Source: Alitta virens (Eukaryota > Annelida > Polychaeta > Phyllodocida > Nereididae). Taken from it: a stretch of DNA of 64,000 bases. The position numbers were made by a program, and so were the translations under genes. Shown piece after piece: positions 1-11,617 of the stretch (position 1 is its first letter; each line of letters starts with the position of its first letter). A model generated the notes under the pieces. The model made no database searches, was not told the DNA's origin, and saw only the letters and a list, made by a program, of their open reading frames with translations. The DNA lies in the NCBI GenBank assembly GCA_932294295.1, contig OW028585.1, forward strand, positions 21,924,912-21,988,911. The letters are read 5' to 3'.

Positions 1-1300
1 CTAGGCAAGAGTAGCGTGGATCTTTCAACACTGAAAGGAAAATTGACATATATAACTTTGGAAAATAAAATTGTATAGCAATTTCGGCAATAAAGACAAA
101 GACATAAACATATATATATGAACTATACTAATTGATTGTAATATTTGGACATGACATGACACCTTGTCCATATCTGTTACCGGCAACTTATACTCTTTGG
201 TCTATACAAAATTAATCAATTAATTTTTTTCCCATGTCTAGACTACTTAACCAGATTTGGTTTTCATGTGGTAATCAGGCAAAGGGGGAGAAGTTAATTT
301 TTGTTACACTACTCAGATCTGAGAAGCTGGTTGTTATCTAAATTTATAACAATAGAACCTAATCATATATTTTTAGATGAAGAATCTAAAATAAATTATT
401 TATGTTACCACAACTTGCCAAAGATACCTCAAAATTCATTTGTGACACTTACCAAAGGAAGAAACAATTGAATCAGCTCTTTACTAGGGTCGTTCCGAAA
501 AACCTGACATTTTTTTCATATAGACAGTTAAAATTGATATAGATTGATGATTTGGCAAATAAAATTCAGGCAACATACATTTTGTATGCAAAAAATAGAG
601 TTCTGGTCACTGCAACTTTTATTAACTTTCAGGGATTCATGCTTTTCACCCTTCATCTGGCCGTTAATGTATGGAAATAACCAAAGATTATAGTACCAGG
701 TCATATCCGTTTCTCTTCCATTTTTCTAATAATGTGCAAAAATTAATGGCATGGCTTTGGTACGTCTTAAAATCAATAATATGGATGAATCACTTAGAAA
801 TTTCCCTTCTCTCTATCCCCAAACACTCTCCAGTAAGTAACTGAAATATGATTTCTATGCCTGAAAATGATAGCATAATGGCGAATATGACATCACAAAT
901 ATTAATGTTGGTCAACATGAGAAATTTACATGTTAAATTTATAAGTATTGCATAGTGATTACTCTGATATGTTTAAGAGTGAACACTTTTGCTTTGCTGG
1001 TAACTGAAAAGTGGGCATGATGAGTCATGCACCTATGTGTCTCATGTTACCTTGGTGACTCAGGTGTCGCACAGCCTGTCTGGCATTTTTACACCAGGAG
1101 GCAGGCCGATCTGCCCACCAATGATATGGATCAGTGAATCTAGTACTTCATTTGGCTTTCTTGACTTAAAATCACAAGCATTATATTTTATCCAGTTTTT
1201 AAAAATTTCGAAAATTATGAACGGCAATTATTGAAAGCTATTGTATGATCAGTTTTATGCATTTGATTGACTTAATTGCTGCAATATTTATAACTGTCAA
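1..1300. other. Non-coding start of window, no gene seen
   Basis: AT-rich sequence with short reading frames only. I see no convincing start, splice-bounded exon or repeat. A short open stretch on the minus strand near 1055-1165 has several Trp codons but its phase does not fit the candidate exon next to it. Confidence 0.5.
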
Positions 1301-1310
1301 TTTGATTTAC

Positions 1311-1479
1311 ACAGGACCATATCAGGAACCACTTGATGCCTGCAAACAACGACTGTGCTCGACCAGCAGTGATGGAGCTAATTTTCATGTCAGTGGTGTC
1401 TGCAATGCCAAGCGATGCAACACAAGACAACTTCTCCCATATAACATAGCCACTTCTCATATCATTCTCTATCTCATAC
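1311..1479 (-). CDS. Possible isolated exon of an unidentified minus-strand gene
   Basis: On the minus strand a CAG acceptor at about 1480 is followed by 56 open codons, ending at a GTAAAT donor. The translation begins YEIENDMRSGYVIWEKLS and ends AGIKWFLIWSC. It is mixed in composition, like real coding sequence, but I do not recognise the family. No in-phase partner exon was found nearby; the candidate at 1055-1165 needs another phase. The plus strand of the same stretch is also open from an acceptor-like CAG at 1313, so orientation is not settled. Could be a spurious frame. Confidence 0.2.
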
Positions 1480-2189
1480 CTGAATTTTGATGTCATGACA
1501 ATAAAAAGCATATTTAATAATTAAAATAATATATAAAACGTTAGTGTGGTGTAAACATGCATTAGCTAATATCAGTATGTCACAGGTACAACTGACATTG
1601 AACAGATGCAACAATATAATTTGTACTGCGATAACTCACAAGATTTCTGTTATTTTTAATAAAATATATAAGCTAACATGTAGCACATAGAAGTTTCCAG
1701 AAGAAGGCTTGGTGTAAGCTTATGTTTCCATAGCATTTGTTGCACTAAGAAAACTTTACCTGAAATTGCATCCTTGCCTTGACCACTTGCACACTATATC
1801 CAATAATTTTCAATTTTTATAACTGATATGGTTTGTTTCAATGCCAGGTATTATTACGAACACTTGGTTTATTGGGTGAAAATAACAAGGTCAAGGACCG
1901 AGGCGGGGTATTCTTGCAGACTCTTTGATTTGATTGGTTGTTCAGTTATGAAGAACCTGTCGGGGGCCTCTTCACTTATTTTAATGTAATCGACCAAGAA
2001 AGGCTTCACCTTAATTTTGGGTTAAAATCCTTGGTTACAACTTCCAAAGTTTACAAATTAAAGATTTAGGCATAATTGAACTTGTAAGTATGGAGTATTA
2101 CTGCAGAAAAAAAAAGTAAACACATCGCTTGTTCACTGCTCAGGCGAGCTATTAATAGAACACAGCCTACACTAAAAAAAAACAACTTC

Positions 2190-2295
2190 AAATCACAACT
2201 ATATTTGGTGGAGCAGTGGAGAGAGCGTTTGCAATTAGAGTGAGGTGACACTGTAGTGACAGTGGTTTGAATCCAGCTCAGTGAATTTTTTTTTT
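2190..2295 (+). repeat. tRNA-derived SINE head
   Basis: The stretch carries an A-box-like TGGAGCAGTGG followed about 60 bases later by a B-box-like GGTTTGAATCC, then an uninterrupted T run. This is the layout of an RNA polymerase III promoter from a tRNA relative. It does not fold into a tRNA cloverleaf, so a SINE remnant is the better reading. Confidence 0.5.
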
Positions 2296-2870
2296 TCATC
2301 AAAGTTACAAATTTAATTTTTTGTATATTTGAACTGGTCATAGTGGAGCTTTATTGCATAACAAGATGATTTGTCGAGCCTCTGACTAGCATTACGATAT
2401 CCACACCATTTTATGCACATCATATCATTACTGCATCTTATACATGTATGATCATAAACATTTGTCGTATTACATTCAATATAAATCATGTTCTGCCCAC
2501 CAGTAATGAGATGTTACATATTTTATATCATAAATTATGTACTTTAATATGTTTGTTTATATTAAAGCTTCATTACAAATAATCTTATATTTACATTCCT
2601 TTCATTTCACCCCGGACCATTCAACACTCAACTTATTTGCTTAGTGCCACCATGGAGCCTTCTGATGGCTCCATGGTCCCAATATCATGTACAATGACAT
2701 CTGACTGCTAATATTGTTCACGTTGCCAGATATCTATCTTTTTTTTAAAGAATTTTCTTGTTTGACCAGCAAGTTTTCTTAGTGTGTCATTCACTTTAGT
2801 CCTTCGTGCAAAAAGTAGGTTAATGTTCTTTGATAACAAAATCGGGTCATATGAGAATTTCACAACAACC

Positions 2871-5800
2871 ATGGCTACACAGGAAACTGACAGCTGTGTC
2901 GAGGAGTTATTTGCAGCAATAAAAATAAACAACACTGCAAGTGTCAAGTCACTTTTGGAGCAACGCTGTGATTTAGTCAATGTTAAATCCAGTACAAAAT
3001 GGGGAGCAGGGACAAGCACCCCTCTAATGGAAGCGTGTAATGCAGGTAAATTGTCATTGACTATTTACAGCAATATCAATTAATAATATTGATATCATTA
3101 TTCTAATTACTCTGAATTGTCATTTCTTTCATTATATGTAGTTAGTTACACCGTGTGTATTGGTGTCAGGAATTAATGCTGTAGTCAAGAAACCTTATCG
3201 TTGAACATCACACATTAGATGGATCTCTCTAGAGAATAAGATTATGAACTAGATAAAATCAATAATTCCACACAAAATTAGGAAGCCACCCACACTGGGA
3301 AAAGGTAATACAAATGTAATTGCTTTGGAACAAAAAATTACTCAATGTTGATTGAAATATTGTGCAAGTTAACTCAAGCAGGGCATCATCTATAGCATAG
3401 GCGAAATAAGGACAGAATGAGGGCAGTATGTGGGCAGTATGATGCAGAGTATGAGGACAAAATGTGGACAGAATGTGGACAGAATGTGAACAATATGAGG
3501 GCAGAATGTGGGCAGTATGAGGGCAGTATGAGGGCAGAATGTGGACCGTATGATGCAGAGTATGAGGACAGAATATGAGGACAGAATGTGGACAGAATTA
3601 TGACAGAATGTGGACAGTATGAGGGCAGAATGTGGACAAAATGATGCCGCATATGAGGACAGAATGTGGACAGAATGAGGACAGAATGTGGGCCGTATGA
3701 GGGCAGAAAGTGGACAGTATGATGCAGAATATGAGGACAAAATGCGGACAGAATGTGGACAGAATGAATGCAGAATGTGGCAGTATTAGGGCAGAATCTG
3801 GGCATAGTGAAGGCAAAATGTAGGGATAACCAGGAGAGAAGGCAGTGAAGGGAAAGGAATAAACTGTCTTGGCAAAACATTTCCTGATGGCCTGATGGCC
3901 TGCATTCAATCACCAATCAGAGATATTGCTTTTTGTATAGTATAATTCTTTCTGTTCATCGGATAACTCCCACCACAGCTAGTAAGCTTTGGGAGTTGAC
4001 CCACACCTATCCTATTATATGTAGACTTGGTGTGTATGTGACAAGTGTATTATTATTTTTTGTATAGGTGAAAATAAACTTTCTTGACTCATGACTCCTT
4101 GAGGTCTATGCCAAAATATCTTCTGTTCCAATATTAATATGAATGTCCATTTTTGGGACAAGGAGTGGGGACATCAAGAAAATGGAATTTCAAAATCTCG
4201 ATTTTAATCTCTTTCTGAAGGAGTGAAATTAAAATATATTACATTCTATTCCAGGTTCCAAGGAACTCGTCCAAATGCTGTTAGACAAAGGTGCTGACAT
4301 ATCCGCAACTGGTCACTTAATAGAGTTTGCTGGTGTTAATTATGCAAATGTTGATATTTATGATGGAGGTTATGGTACTTTCGATGACATATTTCCTTTA
4401 TATATTACAACAAAACACATTCAAATAGAGATTGTGGAAGAAATTTTACAAGCAGGAGCATGTATAAACCAAACAAATGCTCTCGGACAATCAGCATTGC
4501 ACGTGGCTGTGAAGAACTATGATGGTAGTGATCCACTTCGTAATTACTTGTCATACGGTCTTAGTGAGGAAAAACCATCAATGCAAGTTTTCAAGAAGTT
4601 GATAGACAATGGTGCCAATGTTAATCTACAAGATCACAATGGCAAAACACCACTTCATTATGCATGTGCAAATGCTATATGGTAGAACTGCTGTTGGCAA
4701 AACAGGCAAACATCAATTTCACAGATAACAATGGTTTGACAGCTTTGGAAATTGCATCTCACACAGATTTTAAAATAACAGAGACAATAATAGAGAAGAG
4801 CGACTTAAATGTACAGCAGATCATTGAGGCTTATGAGACATCAGCCTCTTTATCCAGCTGTAAATCACCATATGAAGCTTTATACAAAGCGACTCAATTG
4901 CGAATGACACACAACATTCCGAAAGTGCCATTAGAACCAATGGAATGTTATGATTTCCACAAGGAATTTGAAACACTGGAACAGCTACAAAGATTGAAAA
5001 GTGATGGTAATCAGTTACGATTACAATCAATTCTTGCAGGGGAAAGGATTTTTCATGGAAGATATGTCAGTTTTCTTAAATCAGAAACAGACAAGATCGG
5101 TATGTTATGCTTTGATATTTCAGTTAGCATATCTCTTACATTCCCAGGTTGTATTTTCTCATATCCATTCTTTTTAAATCCAAGACTGCTTTCTTGGAAT
5201 GCATGATATCAATAATAGTAAGATTCAAATGAAATGATTGTCCATTAGCGTTTCGCCACATTCTATTCTACAAAGCATATACAGAAGGAAAAAAAACTTT
5301 CAAACCAATAGAGGCACCCCTGTATATCTATTTTGTGGCTGGCATTTCTACCGATTTTGTGCTGTGCCAGATTGGTGTAAAAAAACATATGTAGACAATC
5401 ATGTGAATCTTACTGTTGTTCTGCAATTTATAGATAACAAATTAAAAACTGAAAAATTATACAGACACAGAAGAGTTTTATTTAGACAGATATACACTAC
5501 ATGTATAAATTATACAAAAAATATTGATGAGAGCCCATGGAGACCCACAATGACAATGGATTATTGTAATCAAATAATTCGTTACAGCTATAGCCAAGCA
5601 GATTCGATTACATGATTATGTGAAGTGATCAACCTTGCTCATGACTGGCAACTCCACATAAGAATTACATTTAGTTTAATTTAACACATTTCATATAAAA
5701 TGTGTTGCATGGTGTGGACTCCAAACCTTATCAACTCATCATTACATCTGCCTCTGGCAGGTGACTAAGCTTCAGACCCAGTAGCATTGAGACGTATACA

Positions 5801-6793
5801 TAGATTTTGATTCAACATATTCCGGATAAAAATTGTAAAAGTCTTATAACGTATTACTTCGTTTCAGATATTTTTAAATCCAATAAAAGTCACTTAAATA
5901 CGCTACTGAGACACCATCTAAAAATCTTCTGCCAGAATGATGATTACCTCTATTTCACGGGATTCATTGCATATAGTCGAATTTTAAGCACACTGTTGTA
6001 TCCAGCATTGAGGATAGACCAAGAAACTCCCACTGTGTTCATGGAGGTTTCACTCTTAAGTTGTCACAAACTGCAGAAAGCATTGGAAATTGAGACCAAG
6101 CCTGGCACCATTCAACAGATGATAAGTCAGTTGGAACAATCTTTGTTCACGTTGGGCAGTGTGATAATGCACTTACTTAAGGAAGAGCAAAATTCTGAAA
6201 ACAATGACAACTCCAGTTCCCTCGCAGCAGAGCTTTACAGAAATCTTTGGCAAGAGATTCCGTGGGTTGTGTCTCCGGTGTCTGGTTGTAAGACTCCGCT
6301 TCCGCACGTTCTGTTCAATAACAGATATGACATGGTGTATTCGCTGTCTGAACTCTGTGCTCAGTCTCGCTACAACCTCATGAAAATTATAATCGATTCG
6401 GGTTTTTGTTTGAATGCGACGGATGCGGATGGCAATACTTTACTTCATGTCATCATTTCCTCTTTGCCAAATGACTTCACGTGGTGGCACAGACCTCTCT
6501 TTCATGATGCTTTCCCTGTTTGTTTAAATGCAACTAGGAACATAGTTCATCTGTTGTTGGAAGAAGGTGCATACCTTCATGCAAGAAATAAGAGGAGGAA
6601 AACAGTCATGGACTTACTCCAAGAGCCAAGTTTCACTGGATGTTACCGTGAAACTGACATTGTGGATATATTGAGTAAGTATGATCAATTTCCAAAATTG
6701 AAACATTTAGCCGCAATCCAACTCAGGCAGTCAAATATCCCATATCAAGACAAACTTCCAGTAGCTCTTGTTCAGTTCGTTGATCTTCATTAA
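2871..6793 (+). CDS. FEM1: FEM1-family ankyrin-repeat protein (frameshifted)
   Basis: FEM1 proteins are substrate receptors of CUL2-RING ubiquitin ligases that read C-terminal degrons. Exons by frame and splice phase: 2871-3045, 4255-5099, 5249-5374, 5868-6793, about 690 residues against 617-669 in vertebrate FEM1A-C. The first two exons hold ankyrin repeats (TPLMEACNAG, then NLQDHNGKTPLHYACAN). The middle has the family's GERIF helix region. The end has two further ankyrin-like repeats and the diagnostic tail NIPYQDKLPVALVQFVDLH, close to the family's NYQDQIPRTLEEFV. The start ATG at 2871 opens directly into the N-terminal ankyrin helix. Oddity: within exon 2, near 4676-4683, the frame breaks (ACANAIW then stop) and resumes as MVELLLAKQANIN one base out, as if one base were missing. 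Everything downstream is open, so a sequencing error, a polymorphism or a recent inactivating mutation are all possible. Intron 1 carries a minisatellite and intron 3 a SINE fragment. Confidence 0.87.
3410..3815 (+). repeat. 11-bp-based minisatellite in FEM1 intron 1
   Basis: About 400 bp of degenerate tandem repeats built from 11-mers of the type GAATGTGGACA and GTATGAGGGCA. A longer higher-order block containing GTATGATGCAGAGTATGAGG recurs. Long open frames on the minus strand here (runs of CPHSALILP) follow from the repeat and are not genes. Confidence 0.9.
5690..5800 (+). repeat. SINE 3' body fragment (family A), in FEM1 intron 3
   Basis: Contains the family core: TGGTGTGGACTCC, then CATCATTACATCTGCC, then GACTAAGCTTCAGACC and AGTAGCATTG. 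The same order of blocks occurs near 24.3 kb in this orientation and near 22.6, 35.2, 37.8 and 54.8 kb in reverse. Confidence 0.7.
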
Positions 6794-8239
6794 TTTAAGC
6801 TTCACTTCCAAATTATTATTTTTTTAAACATTGTTAATGCTCCAACAACGTGGAACAGCGCCACCTAGCATCAGATGCAGTGAAACTGTAAAACATTTTA
6901 AAAAGAGACTAAAATGCCATTTCTTTGGACTTGCTTTTAATTAATGAACTTTTTTCCTTTCTATCTATTTTATTTTATTTATATGTCAACTCATTATATA
7001 CATAAATCCACAACTGTTCTTTTTCTATATTTATTAATTATACATATTGTAAACACCGCAGAATATATATATTTTATATTGGCGGTGTAAAAAAATCTAT
7101 AAATTATCATTATTAAATTATTAATGCAGGGATCTCACTATTACAGACACTGACATGAACTATTTTGCATATTGATATTTTATGTTTATCGGAACTTCAC
7201 CAGTGTAACCACCTAACCAATAACATAATTAATCATATATGGCTATGATTTTTTTTCTCTTGTTTATTATAGATGCTAATGTATTCTGTGTGTTTCTAAA
7301 TTACAATAACTGTTAACTCGAAAATTGCTTTTTTATACCCTGTCCAGTATGACAGACCTACAGGGCAGGTTATTAAAAATGTGCATGATGTCAACTGCAT
7401 TAAAATAAAAATCATGATCAAGGGACATGAAATTTTGAAATTTAAATTTTTTGTTAAATTTGAATCACACAAATAAGACATGTAACAAGGAATTAACCCA
7501 TAAGCAGCAGCATTTAGCCGCAAAAGTTAGTGATATTTTGTTCAAGTCAAGCCACCACATTTATTATGATAGGCAGCAAAAGTCAAGTCAGATTAGGAAA
7601 TTCAACTTAGCCACAAAAAAGGCTGCAAAAAAATGTATTTTCTGGATCAGCCACTACACTGAATTGGATGAAAAGGACTCTAGTTTGCAAATAGACAATG
7701 ACAGATTACCCTTCCCTGGTTATAATTTCACATTTTCATATATTGATGAACAGAAGTTTGTAGGAAATCGGATCAGGTACATTTTCACACCTATTGGTTG
7801 TCATGGTTTGTGTGTCTCTCATAGAACTGTAAAGCATTTAGTCAGCTTCTGGTTCAGAAGCAGCATAATTTGCAACAAGTAACAGTTTGTCATGAATTTA
7901 TGACTTACTGAAGTCAGCAGCAAAATGTTGTTAAATTAGATGAATATTACATATTTCAGTTTGAGTCCCCTGGAAACAGCACAGCAAATCTTGTGACATT
8001 ATTCATGAACCTTGAAATTCTCCTCTGTTGTCCATCATAAGTTCAGAAACATCTGTTACAGTGCAACCCCACGATAAAGACCATCTTATATTAAGACCAC
8101 ATCACTGATTCTACGGGGTGGTCTTAGTTCAGACTGGTCTTTCAGTCCCTGTTTTAGCAACTGGCCACTTTTGGTGATGGCAGCAAATATTCAAGAACTG
8201 TGACTAAATATATTATTTCATCTTTTAAGCTAACCGTTG
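6794..8239. other. Intergenic tract downstream of FEM1
   Basis: AT-rich. An open frame at 7451-7882 lacks an ATG at its start, has no recognisable motif and low-complexity composition; I do not call it a gene. An ATTAAA that could serve FEM1 polyadenylation lies near 7112. At about 8060-8150 a stretch beginning CAGTGCAACCCCACGATA resembles the ends of pogo/Tigger-type DNA transposons, but no partner end was resolved. Confidence 0.4.
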
Positions 8240-8304
8240 TTAGATTAGATTAGATTAGATTAGATTAGATTAGATTAGATTAGATTAGATTAGATTAGAT
8301 TAGA
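8240..8304 (+). repeat. Pentanucleotide microsatellite (TAGAT)n
   Basis: Thirteen uninterrupted copies of a TAGAT unit, perfect to the eye. It is followed by a non-repetitive segment rather than another unit, so it could be a retroelement tail or a free microsatellite. Confidence 0.95.
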
Positions 8305-8539
8305 GCATTACTGGATTCAGGTCCTATTGGACCTCTATGTCCAGATCACACTTGGAGTGGTCAGTGTGCAATAACTCAATTTGCACAAAAAGGTGCAGCT
8401 ATATACAGAGGTAGGCCGCTAGTGCTGCCTGACCAAAAACAAGACAAGAAAAATGATATTGGATGAAAACAAAATGCACGTTAGTCATTTATACAATTCA
8501 GTATTTGTATGTACAATTTGAAGAATATGCATCTATATT

Positions 8540-8540
<1 letters not shown>

Positions 8541-8618
<78 letters not shown>
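8541..8618 (+). repeat. (CA)/(TA)n microsatellite
   Basis: Short CA run passing into about 34 TA units with no interruption. Confidence 0.95.
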
Positions 8619-8620
<2 letters not shown>

Positions 8621-9779
8621 CCATTGACAGAGCCACACACTCTCACTCTCTACACTAACCAAATGACTATATAGGTCAGCCATTAATGCTGCCATATATA
8701 CAATACTATTCGTCAAATGTTTAAGGCGCGAAAAGATCAGAAGGTTAACATCTTTCCTCTGTTAGTCAAAACTAATAGTCAGCTTAAGCTGACATTAATA
8801 AATCAAATTCTAAGTGTTTTTGAAATAAATACTTGTGTGTATTTGTGAAAGTGAATAAAAACATAGGTTGTGCTGCAGCAAAACCCTCAGCGAATCCCAC
8901 AAGGCGGCATCGTTAAAACTGTCCAGTGTTCGTCCAACAGGCAGGACGGCAGGTGTCTCTTTCTTTTTCAGAGCTGAACTCTAACACTAATGCACTTACC
9001 CTAATGAAATTTCATACAGTAACACCCTATATATTATTTCTTGAGTGTTTATGTAGTGTGTGTGATGAACCGAAATGATTGCCACTTGGCCTACATAGCC
9101 TGTTACGCAATGCTAATTAGAGTCCGAGATGTCCTATTTTTTAAACTCTTGAACTTCTTGATTTGTTCATCATATTTTGACAAGTTTGAAAATATTAATA
9201 GCAATCCATTCTGTTCAGAACTTCAGAGTAATGCTGTATGAGCATCAGAAGTATTGTATAGCCTTTTCCTGCCATTTAATTTTTCTGTTTCAAAGATTTC
9301 ATGCACAATATGGAGTATTTAAGTTCACTAGAATTATCAACACAATAGCATGTTCCCTCATATTAACTAATCTAGAACTCAGATTATCTATGGCAATGCT
9401 TCCAAAGGAATATATATGAAATTCAGCAACAATGTTAGCCACATAACGATGTTGAATATAATTTTGTACATAATAAACCTTTAAGGTTTGTATTTATTTA
9501 AATTTTAATAAACAAGTCTAAAATCAAATCTTACAGGTTTATTTTGTATGGAATGATACTCAAAAAATGTTCATGCCTTCATCAGTCAAAATATTTTGCA
9601 CACGCTGATTACTTTTAGCTGGCAACTGAAGGAACTATGCACTATCAATTGCCCATCAACAGTTACTGAATTGATGTGTTGCTGATTTGCATTAAATCTA
9701 TGGCATTTAAATTAGTTATATAGATATATATTATATATAAATAAAATTATATATGGTTTACATTACAAAATTTCTGATA

Positions 9780-9915
9780 CAGTCAACCGTCATTTATCCA
9801 GGCCTCACTTATCCGGTTCCCTCGATATTCGCACACAGTTGACTGGCAACAAATCTACTTAGTGCATTTATATATATTCAGTTATCTGGTTCCCTCATTT
9901 TTCCACACAGTTAAC
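9780..9915 (+). repeat. pogo/Tigger-like DNA transposon end, degraded
   Basis: Begins CAGTCAACCGTCATTTATCC and repeats, about 100 bp on, a related block: TTATCYGGTTCCCTC followed by CACACAGTT in both. The CAGT...ATTTATCC style is known from terminal repeats of pogo/Tigger elements. No transposase is present. Assignment rests on this end motif only. Confidence 0.35.
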
Positions 9916-11460
9916 TTGGGGGCGAATGTGTGCGGGTAATAAATGATTAAATAAAAGTGAAATGAGAAGATCTCTTTGTTAAGGCATTCTACGCACATAA
10001 CAGTTTCTATTGTGACACTCAGTTATGTAATTACCCATGAGATAATTTTTCACATTCCTGGCAAAACCGCTCATGCCTGTGGGTGTAGTTTGCTCCTGAC
10101 AATCAATGGACAGTTGTTGTATACAATTGAAATTCTATATCTAATGCTATGTCTTCACAAAGTGTGTTTGAACTTTGGAATTTGGAAATTACTTTTGTTT
10201 CTCGTCTGAATATTATGTTATCTGAGTGCTTGACAAAAATTAAATAGAAATATACAGGCTAATTATTAGTTTCAAGTATATAGCAGAATTTGAGGTTTGA
10301 GGATATTTGATTTATTTTATATGGGATTTGTGTGTGCGTTATAAGAAGCATGGTTATCACTAGTACAGGGCTATATAATATATCTAGAGAGAGATATAAA
10401 ATAGGTGAAGAAACCCTGTGATCACTTGTACAGCCCTCTTTTGCAACCTAGAGAGTCTATGGACTTGTGAGCCCCATGCCATAGTAGAAGTGAGGCAGTA
10501 TTAATGATTTATAAATAGCGATTGGTAGTGCAATTTTGCTAGTCTCATGTTATGTTATAAAATACAATTGTATGTTTTCAGATTAGTTTTCAATGTCCTA
10601 TATTCTTGACTGTTAGGTTGTGTCTCTCGCATTTGTTTATATAGAGCATATGTACCTTATTCCGTGATTACCCTAAACCCCAATAAATGACTGGTGCCCA
10701 AGGCTAATAAATACAATTTCAATTGAGTATCTATTTTGATGTGTAGAAAGGTAATGACACTGAAAAGGTAAATTTAAGCAGTTGTGAAAATTGTTTTTCT
10801 TCTGTGGCTTCAGAGTGTATCTCTGTTGTAGGGAGTGATGAATCGGTCTAGCTATAGAGATGTAGTAACTGAGAAATCTCTTATTTGTAAACTTTTGATA
10901 ACTAGTCTAGAGTCACCATGCAAGCAGGCAGAAATCTGAATTCTGTGATATGTGTCACTCAGAACAAGCTGCATGCACCCTCTCAATAATTCAGATAATG
11001 ATATTGTCTGACATTATAAGATCAAAGATATCACAATGACCAATTGTTTATACCCCTGACTAAATTTGGCAAAACTTAAAAAGACTTCATAAGCATTTGA
11101 GTAAATTAGGGCTATCCAGAAAGAGAAGATGCCTGGTGCACATGTACGAAGAGCAGATAGTGTAGTGGTATTTTGCTTGACATCCACTGCAATTTTTGTT
11201 TGTGGCCATTGGCAAGCCACAGTTGCATAAAAAGTTTTTGCATCTCTTTGTACAGTGCAGAACATGGGAGACGGGGCGGGCTCCGCAGCCTGGGCATCGC
11301 ACCTCAACACTGGCCCTGTGTGTAGACAAGTTTCAGGAGACCACTGCAATACCAAGATGACCCAAGGGTGGTCTTACTTTAGAATTCCAATATACGAATA
11401 ACAACAAACCATTTTGTTTGCATTACGGACAATAAAGTCATTGAAAATTAATGAACTTAT
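9916..11460. other. Intergenic tract between FEM1 and ODAD2
   Basis: AT-rich to about 11.1 kb with no supported gene. A minus-strand frame at 11087-11329 reads cysteine-rich (RCPGCGARPVSHVLHC) but has no flanking exon and lies beside a repeat fragment; I treat it as unassigned. Confidence 0.4.
11109..11146 (+). repeat. Fragment related to the 45-kb mariner-like element
   Basis: The 35-base stretch starting GGGCTATCCAGAAAGAGAAG and running to CCTGGTGCA matches, with one visible difference, the inner flank of the right terminal repeat of the element at 45172-45737. Confidence 0.55.
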
Positions 11461-11466
11461 GGCACT

Positions 11467-11472
11467 TTTATT
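11467..11472 (-). terminator. Polyadenylation signal AATAAA for ODAD2
   Basis: TTTATT on the plus strand reads AATAAA on the minus strand, 146 bases past the ODAD2 stop codon. Confidence 0.5.
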
Positions 11473-11617
11473 TGAACAGATTTACATATATACACTGTTG
11501 CAATTCAACAATAGGATAATTTTGGAAAAGGTTACACAGCTCAAATATGAGCAATGAATATTTCATGACTAGATTAAGTTCAAAACATGTTCTCTGTAGC
11601 AATGCTATAGTTTCTAT

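Noticed and set aside
3386..3916. Three overlapping minus-strand open frames of 100-176 residues rich in CPHSALILS
   Set aside because: They run across the 11-bp minisatellite; the peptide repeats are the DNA repeat translated. No splice or start context.
5238..5615. 125-codon plus-strand frame in the FEM1 gene
   Set aside because: It overlaps the phase-consistent FEM1 exon 5249-5374 in another frame, starts at a non-ATG codon, and its latter part has no FEM1 resemblance.
7451..7882. Open frame of 143 codons
   Set aside because: Starts at TTG, AT-rich, no motif and no neighbouring exon; likely chance in this sequence.
8240..8304. TTAGA-type repeat as a possible internal telomere tract
   Set aside because: The unit is five bases (TAGAT), not the TTAGGG of most animals, and the array is short and isolated; a simple microsatellite or retroelement tail is enough.
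8498..8716. Frame encoding a long Tyr-Ile repeat
   Set aside because: Translation of the (TA)n microsatellite.
11014..11355. Minus-strand cysteine-rich frame that looks like a zinc-binding segment
   Set aside because: Stands alone next to a repeat fragment, overlaps other frames of equal quality and has no flanking exon or conserved spacing I could match.
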